NCBI GenBank assembly: GCA_963580285.1
Contig: OY757014.1
Coordinates: 12,352,725 to 12,416,724 of the forward strand
DNA from: Lucinisca nassula
Lineage: Eukaryota; Mollusca; Bivalvia; Lucinida; Lucinidae
Length of the DNA: 64,000 nt
Direction: 5' to 3'
The first letter of the stretch is position 1. Each line of letters begins with the position of its first letter. The notes under the pieces are model-generated. The model saw only the letters and a list, made by a program, of their open reading frames with translations, ran no database searches and was not told the DNA's origin. This document shows positions 27,501 to 39,458 of the stretch, in pieces. The translations under genes and the position numbers were made by a program.

Positions 27501-30500
27501 CCACAGAAACCACTATCAAAGAAGCCATCAAGAGACGAGCAAGCCTTAGGAACTACTGAGAAAACTAGTACTGCTCCAAATGATTCACTGCAACTACTAA
27601 CTGAGACTAGGAATCTCATGCAATCATTAATGACACAAATGTCTTGTATTGCAAATAAGACAAACCAGACGACTCAACAGAGAAACAGCCAGACGCAGCG
27701 AAGAGGTATTGTATGCTACAGCTGTAATGAGCCAGGGCATATTTCTCGAGACTGCCCCAATAAAACTAGCAAAGCGCCAACAAGATCAGAGCAGGTAAAT
27801 GGTTCCCATAGTTATAGGGGTAAAAGTGGCGAAGGTGAAACGAGATCTAGCAATGCAAGCCGTCCTTTAAACTAGAACGGGCTCTCTCTGGGGGCCACAG
27901 GGAAGCCTGTTCTGATATCATAGGCCAAACAAACGAATCATTAACACAAAACGGGGGTGTAGTTAAATCTGTTAAGGCAACAAGGAAGCTACCAGACGGG
28001 GTGTACATACGGGGTTACGTGCAAGGATACCCGATACTTTTTACAACCGACACCGGTGCGTCAAAGACGATTATTTCAACGCGAATATTCGATGCGATGA
28101 GGCCGCAAGATAAGCCCGTGCTCATGAAAGCCTCAAAACTGGTCGGTGCAAGCGGTGCACTGATTAATGAAAAGGGTAAAGCGTTATTTTCTCTGCAGCT
28201 GGGTCCAGTACAAATAGAAGTAGAAGCAACAGTCGCAGATATTGATGATGACGGATTACTAGGTGTAGACGTTCTTCAGAATGGGGCCGAGGGTCCAACA
28301 GATTTGCTGCTTAGTAGGGGAGTATTGATGATTGACGACAAAGAGGTACCAATTATACAAATTGGAATGAAAAATCGAGCTCGAAGAGTGACGGCAGCTG
28401 ATCACTTTTTAATCCCAGCCCAAAGCGAGTCCATCATAGACGTGTATGTGGATAGGAAAGAAAATGATGATTTTTCTTGTGCTGGTGAATATATAATAGA
28501 ACCAACGAAACACTTTCAAGAAGAATACCCTTTACAAATGGCTACAACACTTGTGGACATTAACCAAGGATGTACCTGTAAAGTAAGGCTGCTCAATCCA
28601 TTTCCAACGGCCATGACAATAAAACAGGATACAGTTGTCGGACAAGCTGAGCCAATAGATGGTAGTCCAATGCTGCTAGCACCGCTAGAGAGCCAGGAGG
28701 AAACAAACAATTTCGCCAGTGTAAGAAGGATTAAGCTAGTTCAGAGTCAGAGCTCATGTGTTTCTGCAAATATCTCCCAAAAGAATAGAGCAATAGAAGA
28801 AACGGGTAATGAGACAGTGCCAGAGCATCTTGTAGGCCTTTATGAAAAATCTTCCAAGGAGTTAGGTGTACACGAGAAAAATCTGTTTCGACAGCTACTT
28901 ATCAAATTTCAAGACAACTTCTCCAAAAATGAGTGGGATTTAGGACTGACTCACATCACCGAACATGCCATAGATACAGGTGATGCTGCACCAGTGAAAC
29001 AACCACCAAGAAGAGTCCCTTTGGCCTTCGCAAGCGAAGAGAGGAAGGCTATAGAAGATATGAAAGCAAAAGGTGTTATAAGAGACAGTGTATCCCCTTG
29101 GGCTAGTCCGATAGTATTAGTAAGAAAGAAAGATGGAGGAATAAGGCCTTGCGTTGACTACCGAAAGGTCAACGAACTTGTGAAGCCTGATGGATTTCCT
29201 TTGCCACGAGTGCAAGACTGTTTAGATGCGGTGGCAGGATCCACACTGTTCAGCACTTTTGATCTGACGTCAGGCTATTACCAAATTCCACTAAAGAGAG
29301 ACGATATCCCGAAAAGTGCTTTTGTTTGCAAGTTCGGTCATTTTGAAATGACGCGCATGCCATTTGGACTTAATAACGCGGCTAGCACGTTTCAAAGAAC
29401 CATGGAACTAGCGTTAGCAGGTTTACAATGGCTAACATGTCTAATCTACATAGATGACATCATTGTGTTCGGTCGAAATTTTGATGAACACATGTTGAGA
29501 GTGGAGCAGATTTTCGAGAGACTGAAGCGGGCAGGTTTAAAGCTAAAACCTGAGAAGTGCAATATGTTGCAGAAGGAAGTTACTTTCCTTGGCCACGTGG
29601 TTACAGCTGAGGGCGTGAAACCGAATCCAGTGAATATTGCGAAGATCATGGATTGGCCAAAGCCCAAAACTGCTAAACATATCAAACAATTTGTAGCTTT
29701 GGGATCATACTACAGGCGGTATGTCAAGGATTTTGCCAGCCTTGTAAGACCTATGGTTGACCTAACCAAGAAAGGGAAGAAATTTATTTGGTCTCAAGCC
29801 TGTGATCTTGCCTTTGAAAAGCTCAAGGAATCTTTAGTAAGTCCTGATGTCATGGGCTATCCACTTAATGACGCAGGTGACTTCATTTTAGATGTGGACG
29901 CATCAGACGTCGGAATAGGTGGAATACTTCATCAGATACAGGAGGGGAGAGAAAGAGTCATCGCCTATGCAAGTAGAGCTCTCAATAAGGCTGAACGCAA
30001 CTACTGCATAACTGAGAAAGAGCTGCTTGCAGTGAGATTCTTTATTGAATATTTTAGGCAGTATTTGCTGGGGAGAAAGTTCGTCGTCCGCACTGATCAT
30101 CAAGCTCTGGTGTGGCTCTTTAAGTTAAAGGAACCACGGGGAAAGGTAGCTAGATGGATCGAAATCCTAAGCTATTACGATTTTCGTATCGAGTACAGAC
30201 CCGGAAAGAAACAAACAAACTGTGACGCTTTGTCACGCTGTGAGAATCCGCGACAGTGTGATTGTCCCAATCAAGACACAGACGAACCTCTTAAATGTGG
30301 CCCGTGTAAGAAGTGCTTGAAACGGGCACAAGAAATGTCTCATACCGATTACAGTACGGAAAAAGCACTAGGGGGAGGCCACCAATTACAGAACCAGACC
30401 TTTCAAGGCGAAGAAACGCAGCCTGCAGTTAGAGGAGTCATGGCAGATGACAATCAAACACCCGGACCCTCTACACAGGGCACTGATGCGGTCTGTAGTA

Positions 30501-33500
30501 ACTCAGATGATGAGGTTCAAGTGACCACAGTAGTAGGACAGAAATCACTGGTTGATTTGCAAAACGCCCAGAACGATGACCCAGACATTGGCCCGGTGTT
30601 GCAAGCAAAAATTGTGAGCCAGCGACCATCCAGTCAAGAGATTGTGACAAAGAGTCCAGCTTTAAGGCATTATTGGGTACAATGGGATTCTTTACAAGTA
30701 CATAAAGGTGTCTTGTTTAAGAAGTTTGTAAAGAAAGACGGATCAGAGGAACATCTACAGTTAATCGTACCGCAATCCATGAAGTCAGAAGTTTTATTCC
30801 AAATGCATAATTCAGTTATCTCTGGCCACCTGGGCTGTAAGAAGACAAAGGCAAAAATACTTCAGCGATTTTACTGGTACGGACTAAGAGACGATGTGGC
30901 ACTACATATAAGAAAATGCGATGTTTGTGCGGCAGATAAGAAGCCTATGAAGACGCCACGTGCTCCACTGGGTTCCCTGAGGACAGGTGCTCCTGGAGAT
31001 TGCGTAGCCACCGATTATCTAGGCCCCTTTCCAGTGACTGATAGAGGAAATCGCTATATATTGCTGTTAACTGACCATTTCTCTAAATACGTGGAGATCC
31101 TGCCAGTTCCAGATATGACAGCAGAAGTTTGCGCGGCCCGTATCTTAAATGAGTATGTTTCCCGCTGGGGCTGTCCACTTCCAGTTCATAGTGACCAGGG
31201 GCGCACCTACGAGAGCAGGGTTTTCAAGGAGATGTGTCGGATGCTCGAAGTACGTAAGACTCGCACAAGTGTTCGCAATCCCAAAGGAAATGGCCAATCT
31301 GAACGGTTTAATCGGACACTCACTCGGATGATTAAAGCATATCTGTGCGGCGAGCAGAAGAATTGGGACCTTCATTTGGGTTGTTTGGCAGGTGCGTATC
31401 GCTCTACTCCAAGTGAGTCTACCAGAATGACTCCTAACCTATTGACAATTGGTAGAGAGGTTCGACTCCCCGCAGAACTCATCTTTGGAAGTGCCGGTGC
31501 TTACCAGGGGCAAGATATCACGTCCTATGGCGATTATGTTAACACACTGAGGTCGCGCATGCAGAAGGCACACAGTATGGCTAGAAGACATCTGGAATCA
31601 GCAGCAAAGAGGAGCAAAGGGTTGTATGACACGAAGATATCCGTTTACAGGTATAATGTTGGAGATTTCGTATGGTGCCTAAATGAAGCCAGGAAAGTAG
31701 GGATCATGCCTAAGCTTGAACATACCTATGACGGTCCTTTCCTTGTCGCAAAGAAGTATAGTGAAGTAGACTTCTTGATACAAACAGATTCCACAGGAAG
31801 ACAGAAGGTTGTTAACCATGATAAATTAAAGCCATACGAGGGAGACAGTCCACCAGCCTGGCTTAAGAAGGCCCGAAAGAAGCTTTCTCAGCTGACATGT
31901 TAGATATTGTTTAAAAAGCTGTTATTTCAATAAAAGGTCCGTGAAACGTCTTTGTCTTTGTTTCATTTCGTATTTACATTGTGTGCAACATGGTAATTTG
32001 TATTTTATGAGAGCATACTCGAAGCGATCACAATCGGAATACCTTACCTTATCTGTCTGTAAGTTGGCGACCCAAGAAGAGCTATTTCCCGAAGTTCATT
32101 GCTCATAGAGCAAGCTAGACTATTGGAGTTAGAGTGGAATTGCAGAATTAGCACATTCATGCCTTGGCAATGTAAATCAGCGATGTCTCTACTATCATAC
32201 AAATACGTAACAATTGGTAGTTTATTTCTGAAAGTATATTCATTTCCATCGAGTGAGCTCGATCGAATTAAGCTAGAAGCTAATGGCTGAAACCGGTTCG
32301 GTTCGGATTATAGAGCGGATTTGAAACGAGATTGTGAACGGCTGATGTCAAGAAGATCGGGCATACGCTAGAGGAGTATGCATGCGCGGTTGGTATTTGC
32401 GGCTACGAAGCAAAGGGTTCGGTTCGGCGTAAACGAGGCGGATGTGCAAGCGGTACGGTCATAAGAGCCAGAGCATAAACATAAGTAGCGGTCTGCTTAT
32501 GAGAGCAGAGATAATTACGTTGAAATTTTATTTAACGGCGTTAAACGTGTTCCGAGGTCACTCATGGAAATGAATAACTGATCATCAGGTATCTTTATTA
32601 GGCACTCAAAGACTTTTCTTTTGACACTTCAGACTAATGGAGGGCAGAAATGTTGGAGGAGGGGACATGGAAGAGCGGGAGAAGGCTAGGCGAAGAGGAA
32701 GAGCTTATCAATGCCTCCACTGTTTTTATAAGTTGGGGAAGAAGGTCGTAGATGTGCGCGGGCGGATCGAAGACCATATAATGAGAGAGCACAGAACCTA
32801 CCAGGAAGTGCCATTTTATTGCTCCTTGTGCTATTTTCGGTGCCTAAAGAGGGAACAGTTGATAAATCATATAACTGCATACAAACGTCATGTAAACTTT
32901 GCAAGGAAAGCATGTGTGACTGATCATACACAGTATTTGAAGCAAAACTTCACTCCCAAGCCCATCACCAACATGGATTATTATGTCTACTCAGTGGAAG
33001 AGAGCATAGAACATTTTGTAACTGTGTCAAGGTCAGCAGAAGCGAATCGCCTGGAACTCAAGGATGCAGTAAAAGAGTGCATACCTGAAAATTTGCTAGG
33101 TTTTCAATCAACATTACTCAATGATGTTCCAGAGTATACGCCAACGCCTATTAGCAGGATTGTTCACATGTTACCTAGTGCAACTGTGACTTCTAATGAA
33201 GTGGACATGAGTGATAAGAGCAATGATATAGTTAGTGATCAGGATGCTGACCAATTTTTCGTTTCGCCACTGATAGCTTCACCAACAAACAGTCGGTTAG
33301 ATATAAGTACTCTCGTGTTCGAAAAGGAAGACAATAGGGTAGTGGCTAGGAGGACTGTGGAAAAGAATGAAGCAGCCGGAATGGATATACTTAAGAAGGA
33401 TTCGGAGGAGAATGTAGATAGTATTAATGAAGGAATTGAGAGTGGTGACACTGAAGAAAATTTAATGGACCAATTGTTGCCGGAAGAGGAAGAAGAAATA

Positions 33501-34005
33501 ATCCCAAGTCCAAGCCAAAAGAGAAAAGGAGATGAGATGGAGATGAGGGGCGATGAAAAGAAATTTAGTGTGCGTGATGTTGGAGAAAGCTCATTAATAT
33601 CTGCGATAAGTGAACTCACCGAAGTGATGAATAGAAATGTTAAGGCTATGAACAGACTAGAGGAGCTATTGGTAGATAATACTTGTGTCATGTCTAAGTT
33701 AGCTGACTCTGTTACTAGACTTAAGTGGACAATGGATGAGAGAGAACAACAAGAAAAGAGGCGGGAAAAGAGAAGAGAAGATGATGAAGAAAGACAGCAG
33801 GAAGAGAGAAGACGAGATACTGACAGAAGGAGGAGAGAAGACATTAGAAGAAGGGGAATACTAAGAAGGAAAGATGATTACAAAGAGAACTCGAGACAGC
33901 TGAAATCGGTAGTAGGGAGGAAGATCACCACCAACAGGACAGATGATAAGGGCGATGCTAAAAGACATTAATTCGTAGTTTAATAGTTCAAGAGAGAGAG
34001 AGAGC

Positions 34006-34039
<34 letters not shown>

Positions 34040-37000
34040 GTTCTATAAATGGTAATTTAAAATGACAATTATAACATATAAGTAGCAAGGTCACGGACTA
34101 GCTATACATAGAATGGTGCCATTTTCAGTGTTGCATCCGAATTTGTTACCATTATGAGTTGCCTGTTTCTTGGTACCTATGCAATATGATCATACCTAGT
34201 AATCTTTGTTCAGAGTATTTTCATGCTTAAAGGTGGGGTATTTTGTCCTACTATTCCGTTTGTTTCATAAACTTGTTTTTCATGGTTGCATAGTCTCGTA
34301 CGTTGAATGTTACAGCTGAACTTTTAAAGTTTTGAGAATGTTTCGTACTGACCGTCGTGCCTGCTGGTCATGATGATTCTTATAAATGTTAACGTTGATT
34401 ATTCCTTTGATTTAATTGTTTAAAATGTCAAGAGTGTTTTACAATCAAATGTGTTCAGTTTTTGCATATTACAAAAACTGAATTATTATGAAATGTTTTG
34501 TGCACTGTTCATAGTTCCGAAGATTTGAGGAGTCAAAGTGTGCTATATGATTCTCACCTGTTGGCAATTAACTGACTATAAGTCAAATCTCTCATAGATA
34601 TATATTGTAATTGAATGTGCATGCAGCATTATTTTAGGTAAATATTTATCTAAGTCTAGTCAGTGGCATAATTCTGGTTATTAGGCTTCATCTATGCTTT
34701 TAATGTGCTGCAAATCCCGTGTTTTGAAATGTATTATGATATTGTGTATATGCCTTCTACAAGCATGTTCATTCTTGAATGACACTTTGGATCTCTGTAT
34801 GTCATGAATATTGTTGAGAACTGTTTTTATTGTTAAGCATGAAAGTAGTGGTATGAAAGGAATTTAGGATCTAAGTTAATTAATATGTAAGTTATTTCTC
34901 CGTAATATGTATTGGGTCCTTAAAGAAGCATATACTACAGCTTAACAATATTGGTGCCGTTATCAGGATTTTCACTTTGAGGGTTAGATGTTTGCACACT
35001 CGTGCATCAGCTATACTGTTTCATAATGATTTTATCAATAAGTCACTGTTTGTCTGCTTTAGACCGCGTTAGCAGGAGCTGTAACGCGCTAGGGAGGGGG
35101 TAATGATATGACCTGGATGGCTGATGCACGAACTTGTGTCACTCTTGAATTATGATAAGTGCATTTATTATCGCACCATTGTTAAATTTTACAACTGTGA
35201 GATTTCTGTTTATGACAACCGTCCCTCGAGGCAAACTATTACTTACGCATTTATTTTACATGATTTTCAGTTGATTATAAATGCTCATGAGTCTGTTTTC
35301 ATCAAGTCTTCGAAACCAGCATGACAGCTGATGTGATAGTCCGCCATGTTTGTTTACAACACTTGATGACGTACTGTTGCATTATGGGTCGGTTGCCAAG
35401 ACAGTTGTAAACAACGTTCGTCTGTCAAAACACAAATTCTGAGTTTCAACGCAGATTTCACCGTCGTGTTGGCATATGATTTTGAAGAAATGTAACAGTC
35501 ATTATATTTAATCATTATCCTACACGCTGATGTCCATGTTTAGTGCAATTCGATTCATCTTGGTCATCTTTTTAGTGATTTTCGGCGAGCACCCTCCTTG
35601 CTGGATGACCGGCTAGCGGCTGTTGGTAGGGGAACACGTTCCACACACAGAATTTGTGTGTGAAGCGCGAGCTCCTTGCATTGTTTTGTTGTGTGTCATC
35701 AAGCAAGAGAATCTGTGTGATGACGTATTCTGGATGGGTATATAAGGAGAGAGCAAATGATGCTCGTGACTTCTGTCACTTTCGGCCATAGAGAGCAGTC
35801 AAGGAATTTACGCTCTGTTGTAGAAACAACAACAACAGCACGTCTTAACCTAATTTCTTGCTTGTTTATACTTCTGAATAACTGAGAAAGGATACACTAG
35901 GTATAATTTGTGTTCCTTTTCCATATTTTAAAAGGAATTTTATTAATTTTAGCTAAAAACTACTATCTACTTCACGACGCATCAACGGCTGCTCTTGTTT
36001 ATATCTATAAAAACCATCCAGGCTACCGCATTCATGTTTTTTTAGCTCTCAACTGATCACTAGAGAATTTTAACAAAACCTCAGCTTTCTAAAACTAGAT
36101 CTAGGTTCGTTTAAGTGTGTGTATGTGTGTGCCCACCCTAGCACCGTGGAGGGGATAAATAAAGCAAACAACTTATTCAGTTAACCTTTCATCAAAGTGT
36201 TTAGTTTCTTTCCTGTTCCCTACACACAAATACAACTAAACACAAGTAGCCCTGGTATTTTAAAGTCTAACTTCACAGAAGTCAGCAAGACGACAACATC
36301 TTGGTTGATACGTCTTTCTAAGTTGGGAAGTCCCAAGCAGTCAGCAGCAGCCTAGTGTCGTTGACTGCTGGAGCCGAACCAACGATATCATACTGTCTTG
36401 TTTTGGGAGGCAAAAACTAGCTACCATCAGAAAAGCCATTCTGGTCAAAAGGAGTCTCCTCGGGCCTCAGAACTGCGGCTCGTAACAATATTTTCAAAAT
36501 TCAACAATGGAATCAATTATCCCAAAAGGACAAGAAAATATAAACTACACTATAATGTGGGGCTGGGAGACTTTTTACGGCAGCCACACATTCTGAGAAA
36601 CCAGCTCTAGTGACGTTAAATAAGTTGTAGAAAGGGTGATCCTTAGCTATTTTTGGCCCAAATTTTTTTTAGCGGGTGGGTGGGGGGGGGGGGGGGGGCT
36701 GTGACCTTGAAAAAAAGTCAAGGTCACCAAAATCTAATCAAATCTGCGGTATGTTGTAATGGTATAGTATACCAAGTTTGAATGCAATTAATCAATTTGT
36801 TTATGAGAAATTGTGCAGTCAAGCCTTGTTTGTCCCAAAATTGTCTATTTTGGGGAGCCTGTGACTTTAAAAAAAGGTCAAGGTCAACAACATATAATCA
36901 AATCTGCATCTTGTTGTTATATTGTACTAAGTTTGACTGAAATTAAGCAGTTTATTAATGAGATAGAGTGCAGAGAAGCCATTTTGGCCCAAAATTGATT

Positions 37001-39426
37001 GTCTTTGAGGGCCTGTGACCTTGAAAAGGATCAAGGACACCAAAATCTAACCCTATCTGCGGTATGTTATATTGATATATTGTACCAAGTCTGGCGAAAA
37101 TTGGTCATTCTTTAATGAGATAGAGTGCAGACAAGCCATTTTTGGCCAAACATTGACTGTTTTGGGGGGCCTGTGACCTTGAAAAAATGTCAAGGTCACC
37201 AAAATGTAATCAAATTTCCGGTATGTTGTAATGATACATTGTTCCAAGTTTGATTAAAATTAATCAATTTGTTATTGAGATAGAGTGCAGACAAGCCATT
37301 TTTGGCCTAAAAATGACTTTTTTGGGGTTGCTGTGACCTTGAAAATGAGGTAAAGGTCACCAAAATCCAATCGAATCTGCTGTCTGTTGTAATGATATAT
37401 TGTACTGTTCTGGTCTTTCTGCCAACATTTTAAATATATATTTCAGAATCGAAAATTCATTCCGTAGTTTTAAGCACTTCTAACATATTATACTAAATAC
37501 ATACAACTTCAACACAATATATATTTCTTATGCACATACTGTACATAATATTGTGTCACATGATACTAGAAACATAGATTATGATATGGACATGTAGATT
37601 AGCACGCTTTAATGTGGTAAATTGATAATAAATGTCATATTACTTTGGCAAATCACCAAATACTGACAATTACCCCACTTGTAGAAAAACGGAAGTCACG
37701 TTACTGCACATGTCATGGTTAATTAAATAATGTTGTCATATGAACGCGCATATGTTGGACTATATTGCATATAAGTTTCATCAAGATCCATCGTAGGCAC
37801 AAATATGGCTAAACTGTAACCCGTCCTTTGACTCAAAACTTTAACCAAAATGTTAACAGACGGACAGAAAGACGGACACACGGATGGACGAACGGCAGGA
37901 TGAAAACATTATACCCCCACAGCATACTTCGTATGCCAGGGGGTATAAATAGCATACTTTGTATACCGGGGTATAACCATAACATTCTTCGTATGCCAGG
38001 GGTATAAAAAGTGTCCGATAAAGAGGAGAGCTGCAGGATTTCTGAGAAATAAGTGTCAGATAGAGGAGAACTGAGGATTATTTGAGGATAAAGTGCCAGA
38101 TAAAGAGAACTGAGGATTATTCGAGGATAAAGTGCAAGATAAAGAGAACTGAGGATTATTCGAGGATAAAGTGCCAGAAAAAGAGAACTGAGGATTATTT
38201 GAGGATAAAGTGCCAGATAAAGAGAACTGAGGATTATTTGAGTTTGTTTGTTTGTTTGTATTGGAGTTTAACGGCCCAGTCAACACTATTTAGGTCATTT
38301 TTGAGCCGGTCAGTTTACCTATCAACACTTTCCTGGGCAGGCTTTTACATAAGCGGTTAACCAGTACAGTGCACATTCTTTCGCCAGAAACTGACAACTG
38401 CCCTTCTTAAATCAGCGGAAGGGAGAGAATGACTGTAGAAAAGATTTCAAGATCAATCTCCACCAAAGAATGTTGCTGACCCCGGCGGGAGTCGAACCCG
38501 CATCCTCCTGATCACCAGTCAGACGCGCATCCGACTGAGGCCGGTGAGGATTATTTGAGAATTAAGTGCCAGATAAAGAGAACTGATGATTATTTTAGGA
38601 TAAAGTGCCAGATATATCAATAATTATGCTTTTGTGATACAGGACAAACTACTGACCTCCAAATTCCTGACTTGAGTATAATGAGGAACTTATTCAGTCT
38701 TGACATACATGCTCCTGATGCCATCTTTGGGTATGTTTGGTGCAACCAAAAATGTCCAAAGTCAGCATTAGATGCATACAGATGTAATTTACAGTGTGCT
38801 TAATTGAAATACTTTCTAGGGTTTATTTTTATGATTACAATTATAATCCTAAGAACTTGGACAGATAGGCCTAAGCAAAGAGTGCAGATCCAGATCAGAC
38901 TGATCTGGGTCAACATTGCTTGCCATTCCAGCCTTGTATTTTGGACTGCTTGCTGCATCATGTCACCAATGTTAAATATTTAGGAGAACTAGAGCTGTCA
39001 GTGAAACTGACTAGGGCCCCGGCAGCGCTATCAGAGGAGTAGGAAAATGTTGATGTTAAAAAAGACGTTTTTTTTTTCCTTTCACCTCTAAGTATGACCT
39101 TGACCTTTGAGGTACGGACCTGGGTCTTGCGCGTGACACACTGTCACATTATGGTTAATATTTCTGCTAAGTAATATTTAAATCCATCCAGGTATAAGAA
39201 AATTATAGATTGGACACAATAAAAAAGACGCTTTTTTGACCTTTTATCTCTAAGTATGACCTTGACCTTTGAGGTACGGCTGTGGGTCTTGCGTGTGACA
39301 CTTCGTCACATTATGGTTAACATTTCTGCCAAGTAATATTTAAATCCATCCAGGAATAACTAGAGCTGTCAGTGAAACTGACTAGGGCCCCGGCAGCGCT
39401 ATCAGAAATTTGTGGACGGACAGACG

Positions 39427-39458
<32 letters not shown>

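Larger units (their letters stand above)
23388..36487 (+). mobile_element. Ty3/Gypsy-type LTR retrotransposon, 13.1 kb, with third ORF
   Basis: Two 1384-bp LTRs, target duplication ATAT (or AATAT if the shared terminal A is assigned to the target), PBS, gag, -1 frameshift signal, pol in the order PR-RT-RH-IN (Gypsy order), ORF3, and PPT. The LTRs are equal in length and no difference was found by eye, so the insertion is recent. The gag reading frame is broken by a SINE and possibly by a one-base shift near its start, so this copy cannot supply full Gag itself. It sits in the 20.8-kb EFR3 intron h/i in the orientation opposite to the gene. Confidence 0.96.

Noticed and set aside
33239..33844. 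201-codon antisense frame, Ser/Leu-rich
   Set aside because: Mirror of the Glu/Arg-rich ORF3 coding sequence; composition artefact.
32637..33971. ORF3 as an envelope protein
   Set aside because: No signal peptide, no hydrophobic membrane anchor and no furin-like site; zinc fingers and a charged coiled coil instead.
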